Below, in pieces: positions 13,640 through 20,103 of a DNA stretch of 20,694 bases. This DNA is from a virus: positions 1-20,694 of IMG/VR virus record IMGVR_UViG_3300044673_000583. One strand, 5' to 3'. A model generated the notes under the pieces. That model worked only from the letters and a program-made list of their open reading frames with translations, was not told where the DNA came from and searched no databases. The position numbers and the translations under genes are program-made. Each line of letters opens with the position of its first letter. The stretch's first letter is position 1.

Positions 13640-13883
13640 TGGATATCTCCTTTTGTAGTCTCAATTGTTCGGCCAGGTCCATGACCGGCTGGACGATGTC
13701 GCCGAGTGCCATCAGCAAGCCGGCATGGTCGTCGAATTCCTGCTCGTCTTTGAAGTTGCCCCGGTAGCAGTCGTAACCCTTCGGCCCCCGCAGGTAGCTT
13801 TCTTTGATGGCGACACCATCCTGGGTATAGGCGGTGATCTCGAAGCCGATCGAGGTGATGGTGACACAAGTCTGAATGATCAT
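13623..13883 (-). CDS. Small early-operon protein, unknown
   Basis: An 86-residue protein beginning MIIQTCVTITSIGFEITAYTQDG, with a beta-rich N-terminal half and a helical C-terminal half (LLMALGDIVQPVMDLAEQLRLQKE). Start 13883 is preferred to the ATG at 13895 because it makes an ATGA overlap with the 49-residue gene just upstream, the pattern used through this operon. No family recognised. It overlaps the DUF3164 gene by 17 bases at its 3' end. Confidence 0.6.
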   Translation of the reverse strand: MIIQTCVTITSIGFEITAYTQDGVAIKESYLRGPKGYDCYRGNFKDEQEFDDHAGLLMALGDIVQPVMDLAEQLRLQKEISNESSN

Positions 13884-14029
13884 GGCCGCCACCATGAGGA
13901 GAAGCGTGGGGGCTGGAGGCTGCCCGAGCAGACCAGCTTGGTGGCGAGGCTAACCTTGCGGTAGTCGCTGATTTTCCGGGCCTGCTGATCTTTGCGTCTT
14001 TTCAACCATTTAAAGATGCGTTTAAACAT
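13880..14029 (-). CDS. Small basic protein, unknown
   Basis: A 49-residue, strongly basic protein (MFKRIFKWLKRRKDQQARKI at the N-terminus, an amphipathic cationic helix), with a C-terminal part rich in Ser, Pro and Trp. ATG 14029 has a strong GGAGG eight bases upstream and the stop overlaps the next ATG by ATGA. The cationic helix could bind membranes or nucleic acid; in Mu, small early proteins such as Kil occupy this kind of position, but no sequence similarity can be claimed. Confidence 0.55.
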   Translation of the reverse strand: MFKRIFKWLKRRKDQQARKISDYRKVSLATKLVCSGSLQPPRFSSWWRP

Positions 14030-14042
14030 CGTTTACCCTCCT

Positions 14043-14381
14043 TTAACAGCGGCCTTCGCCGCCGAGAAATGGGATGATCCTGTTCTTGATCGAGCGTGGC
14101 CGGCCGGCCAGATCCGGGTGGAGACGGACGACGTTGCGGCGGATCTCCTCGTTGAGGAGAACGGTGTCCGATTGAGGCGGTTCGGACTGGCGCTTGATGG
14201 CCTCACCCATTGCCTGGGACAGTTCCTTGATCTTCGCTTCTTCCTCAGCTGTCAGCTTTATGGCCGAATGTTTCCTTTGACGGAACTTTCTCACTTGCAT
14301 TAAGATCAGGGCGGTCAGGGAGCCACCAAGGCCAACGCCTGCCCAGAAGATCGGCAGGATCCAGAATAGCGATACCTTCAT
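14043..14381 (-). CDS. Single-pass membrane protein with charged tail, unknown
   Basis: A 112-residue protein with an N-terminal hydrophobic segment (residues 4-28, SLFWILPIFWAGVGLGGSLTALILM) followed by a basic stretch (RKFRQRKHSA) and a charged helical tail. The orientation is probably N-out with the tail in the cytoplasm, by the positive-inside rule. No family recognised. The start at 14381 is in an ATGA overlap with the preceding gene and has GGAGG seven bases upstream. A membrane protein in the early operon might be involved in superinfection or host takeover; that is only inference. Confidence 0.6.
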   Translation of the reverse strand: MKVSLFWILPIFWAGVGLGGSLTALILMQVRKFRQRKHSAIKLTAEEEAKIKELSQAMGEAIKRQSEPPQSDTVLLNEEIRRNVVRLHPDLAGRPRSIKNRIIPFLGGEGRC

Positions 14382-14707
14382 GGCTTACCTCCATTGTTTG
14401 GACATTTCTGGCAAGCCAATCGCTGCCGGCTGTATTCCGCGCTGATCATGAGGAACGGTTTTTTCCGTTCCTCGGCACACGTTGCCAGGGGAATGGATCC
14501 CGTGGACGGGCAGTCAACCAGCAGCCCCCCATATACCTCGATGACTCGCTTCAGAACGTTTTCAATGCGCCCTTTGTAAGTACCGTGCAGCACCTGGTTA
14601 ATTGCGGACGTTGAATAGCCGAGTTCCTCGGCGGCCCTGACCTGACCTCCTTCGCCATATTCAGCAACCTTGTTGCGGAGCAGCTCCAGTTTATCGGCCT
14701 GTGTCAT
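14378..14707 (-). CDS. Helix-turn-helix regulator with C-terminal CxxC
   Basis: A 109-residue protein. Residues 1-60 look like a helix-turn-helix: LLRNKVAEYGEGGQVRAAEELGYSTSAINQVLHGTYKG, where the AAEELGYSTSAINQVLHG stretch fits the recognition module of lambda-repressor-like proteins. The C-terminal part carries Cys residues, including a final ACQKCPNN motif. Start 14707 was chosen over 14731 because it gives an ATGA overlap with the preceding gene and has GGAGG seven bases upstream. Transposable phages of this type often carry such a protein after the B gene; target unknown. Confidence 0.7.
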   Translation of the reverse strand: MTQADKLELLRNKVAEYGEGGQVRAAEELGYSTSAINQVLHGTYKGRIENVLKRVIEVYGGLLVDCPSTGSIPLATCAEERKKPFLMISAEYSRQRLACQKCPNNGGKP

Positions 14708-15315
14708 TCGGCACCTCCGATCTCGCTCCACACCACCTTTTTGAGGTTGGGGTCATACAACTGGCGTACACGCTGGATCATTGGTGGTTTTGGACCGGTC
14801 CATTTGGCCGGATTCATACGGTAAAGAGATGGGCGTCCGCCCGTGCCTTTTTGCACCAGCAGCAGGTAGTCTGCCTCGGCCAGGTAGCGGATGTAATGTT
14901 TAGCATCGGCATCAGCCACCGGTGATTCATCGGTCGAAGAGTAGAAACACAGGTCTTTGTAGGTGAAGGTGGTGCCTTTCTGCCCAAGAATACCGAGAGC
15001 ACGCCACATCTGCTCCCGGCCCTTGCCCATGGTGACTTCGGTGCCGTCCTTGCGGACCCTGGGGGCATCCACTCCGCAATCATTTTCCAGCCTGTACTGT
15101 AGGGCAGCGAAGGTACTGGATCCCGGCTCCGAGATCTTCACTATAAATCCGGCATTGCAGAGCCCCGTTATGTAGTCTCTCACGGTGTCAACATGGAGCA
15201 TGGTGGAGTAGGCAATGCTCTTGATGGTAAAGCCCCCGGCCTGCTTCCGGATCTCCGCCCAGACAGCATCCCGGCTCTCTTCAGGCCGCAGTTTATTGAC
15301 CGGCTTTCTGCTCAT
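14704..15315 (-). CDS. Tandem winged-helix protein, unknown regulator
   Basis: A 203-residue protein with two probable winged-helix units. The first spans about residues 10-60 (RDAVWAEIRKQAGGFTIKSIAYSTMLHVDTVRDYITGLCNAGFIVKI) and the second about 100-165 (REQMWRALGILGQKGTTFTYKDLCFYSS...IRYLAEADYLLLV). Each has the helix-helix-turn-helix-strand pattern of DNA-binding winged helices. It is probably a regulator or replication accessory, placed directly after the transposition ATPase. ATG 15315 forms an ATGA overlap with the B-type gene and follows GAGGG; the longer frame to 15366 is overlap only. Confidence 0.65.
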   Translation of the reverse strand: MSRKPVNKLRPEESRDAVWAEIRKQAGGFTIKSIAYSTMLHVDTVRDYITGLCNAGFIVKISEPGSSTFAALQYRLENDCGVDAPRVRKDGTEVTMGKGREQMWRALGILGQKGTTFTYKDLCFYSSTDESPVADADAKHYIRYLAEADYLLLVQKGTGGRPSLYRMNPAKWTGPKPPMIQRVRQLYDPNLKKVVWSEIGGAE

Positions 15316-16061
15316 AGAACCCTCGCTTTTGGAGGCTCGCCGGTGTTGAAGGAACGGTTTCCCCACTCGGTAAGGCCAATTTCTTTAATACCGAGCTGGG
15401 CAGCTTCCCTGGCGGCACTGTCCAGGTTGGCACAGATCCGGCGAGCGACGCCTTTGGTATTGACGTTGATGGCGCTCAGGAGGTCCTCGCCGATCTGCAG
15501 CTCGGGATAGTAGAACTGGGCGAGAATCCTGGTATCTTCCAGGTCGGCAGGCAGTGCCTGGTACCAAGCCAGGATCCGGTTGTGGAATCGCTCATACTTC
15601 GAAAGTTTGTACGGCAGCCGCTCTTCGCCGATGATGATCACGGCACCCTGGGAACTGTCGGCAATATCTCTGACCAATTCGATGAAGTCTCCGGGCTTAG
15701 CACGGTCGACAATGTTATCAAATTCATCAATGATCAGCGGCCGGCGTGACAGCAACAGCTGCTGGCTGACCAGCGTCGTTTTCTGGGCGATATCGAGCTT
15801 GTCATAGGGGATGCCCATCTGGTGCAGGATGGCTTCGAGGAAATGCTTGCGCTGCCATACCCGGCGGACTTCGACGTAGTACGCCTTGTACTGCTGCGCC
15901 ACGTAGGCTGCGGTCATTGATTTACCGAGTCCGCTATGGCCGGTAAAACAAACGAGACCGGGAAGGTGATCACGGCGGCCGATGGCCACCTCTGCTGCTT
16001 CGAGCCCCAGGGTGATGTTGGTGAGCGCTGCCGTCTTGACGTTGAGTCTGATCTGTGTCAC
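15312..16061 (-). CDS. Transposition ATPase (MuB-like, AAA+)
   Basis: A 249-residue AAA+ ATPase that in Mu binds target DNA, activates the transposase and confers target immunity. Walker A is GHSGLGKS (residues 41-48), Walker B LIIDEFD (109-115, catalytic E113), and a sensor-like IIIGEE follows near 140-150. Only about 35 residues precede the Walker A, whereas Mu B has a longer N-terminal DNA-binding region, so this version looks short at the N-terminus. It starts with GTG at 16061, supported by GGAGG eight bases upstream. Neighbour of the DDE transposase gene, as in Mu. ATPase family certain; the MuB role is by gene context. Confidence 0.88.
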   Translation of the reverse strand: MTQIRLNVKTAALTNITLGLEAAEVAIGRRDHLPGLVCFTGHSGLGKSMTAAYVAQQYKAYYVEVRRVWQRKHFLEAILHQMGIPYDKLDIAQKTTLVSQQLLLSRRPLIIDEFDNIVDRAKPGDFIELVRDIADSSQGAVIIIGEERLPYKLSKYERFHNRILAWYQALPADLEDTRILAQFYYPELQIGEDLLSAINVNTKGVARRICANLDSAAREAAQLGIKEIGLTEWGNRSFNTGEPPKARVL

Positions 16062-16102
16062 AATTATTCCTCCTTCGTTTAGTAGTGGGCAAAAGCCCCA
16101 AG

Positions 16103-16135
16103 AAGCCCTGCCGTGCCACCGGCTGGGCTTTTTTT
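16103..16135 (+). terminator. Intrinsic terminator between transposase and ATPase genes, plus strand
   Basis: AAGCCC-T-GCCG (16103-16113) pairs with CGGC-T-GGGCTT (16120-16130) with one internal mismatch around a six-base loop, followed by a run of seven T (16129-16135). The T-run favours plus-strand transcription, that is against the early operon; on the minus strand the hairpin is followed by CTTGGGGC, not by a T-run. It overlaps the transposase stop codon. Confidence 0.65.
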
Positions 16136-18362
16136 ATTGCGCGTTGTACATCATGGCGAAACTCTTCCAAGTTGGCGATTGGCGGAAACTGGTATAAAAC
16201 TGGAGCTCCTCATCTAGCATGTAATCTTGGGACAGGATCCGGTTGTGCAACTCATTCCATAAATCCCACCGCTCTTTTCTTCCCTCTGGTACCGCAAAAC
16301 CTGCCGGTTTGACCGGCAGCTGCACCACCTTGCGCTGTTGTGGCTGTGGGGCCTCCACATTCGTTTCTGCCATAGTGGCAAGCGCTGCGCGTTTGGCTTG
16401 CAGCTCGGGCGAATGCTCGATCGGAGTCTTACCGTTACCCATAAGCGCTGCCGCTGCCTGACTGGCGGCTACCAGTCCGGCGCTGGTATGTTCGGACGTG
16501 GGGCGTGGGAAATAACTGACCGTGGTCTCTGCAGCCTGCTTTTCCCGGTACTGCATGACTGCAGTGACAACATCGACCCCTTTGAGGGTCTTTTTCGCCT
16601 CTCGAGCGTGATGGGCCATTGCCGCTTTGTGTTCTTTCTGGCGTGCCTTGGCAGCCATTGCTACTTCATAGCGGGATATTCCGGTGCGCTCGGGATCCTC
16701 GGCGATGCAGCAGAATTCGAAGACGCCGTGCTCATTGAGGGTATGGACGATAATCCGCCCGAGGTCGGCGGGATCGTAGAGAACCCGGACCTGCTCCCCG
16801 ATATGATCGGCCAGCAGCGGGTGGATGTAGCAGCCCTTGTCCAGAATGATGCCTTTTTTCTGCACGGTAGGCAGCTTGCCGCGACGTTGGGGAGCCTCGC
16901 ACAACAGCACGTCCAGTGCTCGCACATCATTTATGGTGTAAATGGGGTGCGGCCACTCGGACAGTGCCTGGTTGGGTGATTTACCCAGACCAGAGTGTTT
17001 CTGGTTGTGGTAGGTGGCGCACCAGTGATCACAGAATTCCTGCAGATCTTCGGCGGTCATGCTGAATTCGATCACCTCGCCTGGAGTCATCATCCGTTTT
17101 GCAAAAGATTTCCGGGCTTCTATCGCTTTACGCTCGGAAACATTGTGACCGCAGAAGCCGGGCATCAGTTCAACCAGGTCGTGAGAGAATGTGTGGAAAC
17201 TACGCTCGATGTGGGGCTTCTCATCACCGGAGAATGGCTTGCAGAAGCGTTGATCGATGTCTAGGTCGTCCATGACCCGCATGAAATGATCGGAGGAATA
17301 GGATGTGCCGTTGTCGGTCTTGAAAATGCCGTTCCTAGGGACTCCAAAGGTTAATATGGCGCGGCGGACGACTGCCGCGTTGTCAACGGCCCGCTCGGTC
17401 CTGGTCACTTGCAGGATCAGCCGCCGAGGGCCGACGTCGATCAGACCGATGATCTTGTGGCGGCCATCAACGAGTAGTAGATCGGCGGGCGTAGCATCGA
17501 TCTCCCACAACTGGTTGGGGCCTTCGATGCCTTCGGATCGTGATCCGAAAGCGGCCTGATAACGGTTCTTGTAATCATCCGGATTGGTGGCCAAAGCGAA
17601 TTCCTGGGGGTGGTCTTGTTTCCACTGTTTGATGTAGCGATCGACGCTCTTGATACTGACATAGGGTCCGGCCGGGGTGATGGCGAGCAGCGACTCCTGA
17701 ACATGTTTCGGTTGGATCCACGGCTTGTCGAGGAGCAGGGCGAGCACTCGCTCCTTATAGGGAGGGTAGGTTTCGATCTTGCTCTGCCCTTTGCGATTGC
17801 CGTACATATCGACTAGCCCCAGCATGCCGAGCTCGTATTCCTCGTTGATCCAGGTACGCAAGGTGCCTGGATGGAAGTCACGGATCTCATCGTATACCCA
17901 GGGAGCAACATCGGCCCGGCCTAGGCTGTACTCGTGGGCAAAAGCATCCTGACCGGCGATCTTGGCAAGCTTGTTGGTCATGATGAAATTATTGCAAGCC
18001 TTGATAATCTCCAGTTTGGCCTTGGCACCCCGCTGCTGCTGCTCGGGTAGGCGGCTGAATGTGGCCAGGCTCTGCTCCCGAGCTTCCAGGCGAAGGCGCT
18101 CTTTTTCGGCGGCCTCGGCTTCACGCTCGGCTGGTGATGCTACGATTCGAAGATGACTGCCTTTGCGGCGGTTATCCCAAGTGCGGCAGATCTTGCGCTC
18201 TTTGTAGGTGAGGGGTATCTCGTCGATGTCGAAACAATCAGGGCCGGACCCGTTGACCGTTGGCCACGCCTGGGACAGTTTCCGCTTGTTTACCGCGACT
18301 CGACTGATTTTTAGGGCTTCTGCAATCTCGGATACTTTAAGAATTATGCGCTCTTGCTCCAT
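16134..18362 (-). CDS. DDE transposase (MuA-like)
   Basis: A 742-residue transposase of the Mu A family that nicks the phage ends and joins them to target DNA. Order of domains: an N-terminal Mu-type winged helix (ILKVSEIAEALKISRVAVNKR, residues 6-26), further helix-turn-helix end-binding domains (about 70-260), and the catalytic core with the DDE triad Asp289 (LWEIDAT), Asp350 (FKTDNGT) and Glu386 (KPHIERSFHT). The last two are 35 residues apart, as in DD35E enzymes. The C-terminal domain is charged and should contact the ATPase. ATG 18362 has AGGAGG nine bases upstream; an ATG 21 bases earlier lacks a ribosome site. The stop coincides with a plus-strand terminator. Confidence 0.92.
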   Translation of the reverse strand: MEQERIILKVSEIAEALKISRVAVNKRKLSQAWPTVNGSGPDCFDIDEIPLTYKERKICRTWDNRRKGSHLRIVASPAEREAEAAEKERLRLEAREQSLATFSRLPEQQQRGAKAKLEIIKACNNFIMTNKLAKIAGQDAFAHEYSLGRADVAPWVYDEIRDFHPGTLRTWINEEYELGMLGLVDMYGNRKGQSKIETYPPYKERVLALLLDKPWIQPKHVQESLLAITPAGPYVSIKSVDRYIKQWKQDHPQEFALATNPDDYKNRYQAAFGSRSEGIEGPNQLWEIDATPADLLLVDGRHKIIGLIDVGPRRLILQVTRTERAVDNAAVVRRAILTFGVPRNGIFKTDNGTSYSSDHFMRVMDDLDIDQRFCKPFSGDEKPHIERSFHTFSHDLVELMPGFCGHNVSERKAIEARKSFAKRMMTPGEVIEFSMTAEDLQEFCDHWCATYHNQKHSGLGKSPNQALSEWPHPIYTINDVRALDVLLCEAPQRRGKLPTVQKKGIILDKGCYIHPLLADHIGEQVRVLYDPADLGRIIVHTLNEHGVFEFCCIAEDPERTGISRYEVAMAAKARQKEHKAAMAHHAREAKKTLKGVDVVTAVMQYREKQAAETTVSYFPRPTSEHTSAGLVAASQAAAALMGNGKTPIEHSPELQAKRAALATMAETNVEAPQPQQRKVVQLPVKPAGFAVPEGRKERWDLWNELHNRILSQDYMLDEELQFYTSFRQSPTWKSFAMMYNAQ

Positions 18363-18400
18363 GGGAGCTGCCCTCCTGGCCATTCATAACAAATGCAGTG

Positions 18401-18877
18401 TTACTTCCTTTTGCCTTCTAGTTCCTGCAGAAACATCTGCCGTTTTTTCTTCTCTGCCTGCAGCTCTTTGGTCTGCTCATCCAGTTTCTGTATCTCGGCC
18501 CGCAGGGCATCCGGTCCCGGCAGGGTAAAGACGCCGACTGCCTCGGCCTGGATCCGGACTAGTTCATTGTCACCGGTGGCCACGCAGAAGGCCGCATAAA
18601 ACCGGCCGGGCATGTCGTGGGGGTGACTGTCGGCAGTCCAGTTATTGATCATCTGCACGGTGATTCTTTCACCGGTGTACTCGGTCATTTCATCGGCAAT
18701 GGTTTCTCTGCTTTTGGGAGCATTGCGTATTGCGTTTTTTATCGCGGAATTGATTTGAGCAGTGAGATTGAGGCGGCCAGATCGACACGACTGACGCTCG
18801 GATTGTTCCTGGCGCAAAAGATCGAAAAGACTGAGCTGATCTTTGTGTGCGACTATATTTTTTTTGCTCTTTGTCAT
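18401..18877 (-). CDS. Early regulator with C-terminal coiled coil, unknown
   Basis: A 158-residue protein between ner and the transposase gene. It starts MTKSKKNIVAHKDQLSLFDL, has a central block resembling a helix-turn-helix (SRETIADEMTEYTGERITVQMINNWTADS, about residues 56-84) and a C-terminal coiled coil (LRAEIQKLDEQTKELQAEKKKRQMFLQELE, near 125-154). A DNA-binding regulator that dimerises is the simplest reading. The start is uncertain: ATG 18877 has only a weak GGGAC upstream and ATG 18916 has none. An 81-base gap separates it from ner, more than elsewhere in the operon; no clear promoter is seen in it. Confidence 0.65.
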   Translation of the reverse strand: MTKSKKNIVAHKDQLSLFDLLRQEQSERQSCRSGRLNLTAQINSAIKNAIRNAPKSRETIADEMTEYTGERITVQMINNWTADSHPHDMPGRFYAAFCVATGDNELVRIQAEAVGVFTLPGPDALRAEIQKLDEQTKELQAEKKKRQMFLQELEGKRK

Positions 18878-18958
18878 TGTGCTGTGTCCCAAAACTGGGT
18901 TATATTCACATCGCAATTTGAATACATTAGTGATTTATTCATTCACTTTTGATGATTG

Positions 18959-19186
18959 TTACGCAGCGTAGCGTTCAGGCCATATTTTTTCCGGCCTCTT
19001 GCCGATCTTTTTGGCGATCACTTCTTCCCACTTTGGTGATGGCTGGATGGTTACCAAGTGGACGGCCTGGCGAGTCACTTTGTGCTCCCTAGCAATGGCT
19101 GAAAAAGACGAACCGACCATATGTAACTGGTAATTGATCCATGCCCGACGTTGTTCGGGATTTTTTGGTATTCGCTGCCTTGACAT
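18959..19186 (-). CDS. ner: Ner-like DNA-binding protein
   Basis: A 75-residue protein of the Ner family, the Mu negative regulator of early and repressor transcription and the first lytic gene. It keeps the family pattern: RRAWINYQLHMVGSSFSAIAREHKVTRQAVH (helix-turn-helix, residues 14-44) and the C-terminal IAKKIGKRPEKIWPERY (56-72), which is nearly diagnostic. Size equals that of Mu Ner. ATG 19186 was chosen because AAGG lies eight bases upstream and the longer frame to 19297 crosses the operator region. A good -35/-10 pair ends just before this ATG, so the mRNA may be leaderless or nearly so. Confidence 0.88.
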   Translation of the reverse strand: MSRQRIPKNPEQRRAWINYQLHMVGSSFSAIAREHKVTRQAVHLVTIQPSPKWEEVIAKKIGKRPEKIWPERYAA

Positions 19187-19193
19187 GTCTAGC

Positions 19194-19222
19194 CTTATAA
19201 ACCCATTTATTGACCCAGTCAA
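19194..19222 (-). promoter_or_regulatory. Early promoter (Pe) candidate
   Basis: On the minus strand TTGACT (19222-19217), a 17-base spacer and TATAAG (19199-19194) match sigma-70 boxes closely. Transcription would begin near 19187-19186, at the ner ATG itself. The promoter abuts the operator cluster (nearest site 19234-19244), consistent with repression from there. TTGAC-CCA-GTCAA (19210-19222) is also a short dyad. Confidence 0.7.
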
Positions 19223-19233
19223 TATAATATTTG

Positions 19234-19393
19234 GGTTTACAATTTTTGTATTTGTGAATTGTAAACCTCGATGCACAAGAAATTGCATTTTCTGCAATAA
19301 GCACAGCTAGTTCTTGGAATTGTAAACCTCAGGCTTTATCGATGTGGCAGGTTTACAAAATCAATAAATTGCCTTGACAGTAAATTGTAAACT
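19234..19393. promoter_or_regulatory. Operator array, five GGTTTACAATT-type sites
   Basis: Sites: GGTTTACAATT at 19234-19244, AATTGTAAACC at 19257-19267, the same at 19318-19328, GGTTTACAAAA at 19350-19360 and AATTGTAAACT at 19383-19393. The first two form a perfect 11-bp inverted repeat with a 12-base spacer. The array fills the gap between the divergent ner and repressor genes, so it should bind the repressor, Ner, or both. In Mu, this region also serves as the transposition enhancer; whether it does here is unknown. Confidence 0.75.
19314..19342 (+). promoter_or_regulatory. Possible repressor promoter
   Basis: TTGGAA (19314-19319), a 17-base spacer and TATCGA (19337-19342) precede the repressor ATG by about 65 bases and overlap the operator at 19318-19328, as expected for autoregulation. 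Boxes are moderate only. Confidence 0.35.
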
Positions 19394-19406
19394 TTGGGAT
19401 CCAAAA

Positions 19407-20093
19407 ATGGACTTTGGCGGCAGATTGAAATTGATAAGAGGGGATCTGAAGCAAGAGGATTTCGCGCGAATGATCGGCTGCAGCAAGTCTACTTACGGTA
19501 ATTGGGAAAGGGGAAGCCAGTATCCGAACGCTGAAGATATCGCTAATATCTTAAAAGCCTTCCCTGATATTAACGCTACGTGGCTTTTGATCGAAGAAGG
19601 GCCAATGAGGCGATCAGATCTGCCGGTTTCCGCGGACCACCTTGCCCATTATGCGGCTACAGAGGAAATAGAGCAGGATTACGTAATGGTGCCACGCTAT
19701 GATGTAAAGGCTAGTGCTGGCGGTGGTGCCGTAATCCAGAGCGAGCAGGTTGTCGATTATCTGGCCTTTAAATCAGAGTGGGTTAAGAACTCCCTCGGCA
19801 TTTCAAAAGACCATCTAGCGCTTATTTCGGTCCTTGGCGATAGCATGGAGCCAACCTTGAGCAACGGTGATCTGATTCTTATCGACTTGCGCGCAACTCA
19901 CATCCAGGACAACGCCATTTATGTCCTATCATTCGACAGCGCACTAATGGTGAAGCGGATCCAGCAGAAGCTCGACCGTACGGTTATAGTGAAGAGCGAT
20001 AATGCGGTATATGAACCGGAGATCATTACACCGGATAAGGTGGAGCAATTAACGATTGTTGGCCGTGTAGTGTGGTGTGGACGGAGAATGTAA
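19407..20093 (+). CDS. LexA/CI-type phage repressor (XRE HTH plus S24 peptidase)
   Basis: A 228-residue repressor that should hold the prophage silent. Residues 4-60 form an XRE helix-turn-helix (LKQEDFARMIGCSKSTYGNWERG). A linker contains a self-cleavage site, VKASAGGGAV, with Ala104-Gly105. The C-terminal S24 peptidase has catalytic Ser146 (LGDSMEPTL) and Lys183 (LMVKRI), 37 residues apart as in LexA. This means RecA-dependent self-cleavage and SOS induction are likely. ATG 19407 was preferred to the TTG at 19374, which has no ribosome site and would add residues inside the operator. Only a weak GGGA lies upstream. Transcribed divergently from ner and followed by a secreted-protein gene. 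Confidence 0.9.
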   Translation: MDFGGRLKLIRGDLKQEDFARMIGCSKSTYGNWERGSQYPNAEDIANILKAFPDINATWLLIEEGPMRRSDLPVSADHLAHYAATEEIEQDYVMVPRYDVKASAGGGAVIQSEQVVDYLAFKSEWVKNSLGISKDHLALISVLGDSMEPTLSNGDLILIDLRATHIQDNAIYVLSFDSALMVKRIQQKLDRTVIVKSDNAVYEPEIITPDKVEQLTIVGRVVWCGRRM

Positions 20094-20103
20094 AGGAGAG
20101 GGT

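Noticed and set aside
19374-19379. TTGACA as a repressor -35 box, or TTG there as the repressor start
   Set aside because: No acceptable -10 stands 16-18 bases downstream (GGATCC region), and the TTG has no ribosome site. The ATG at 19407 fits the start of the XRE domain.
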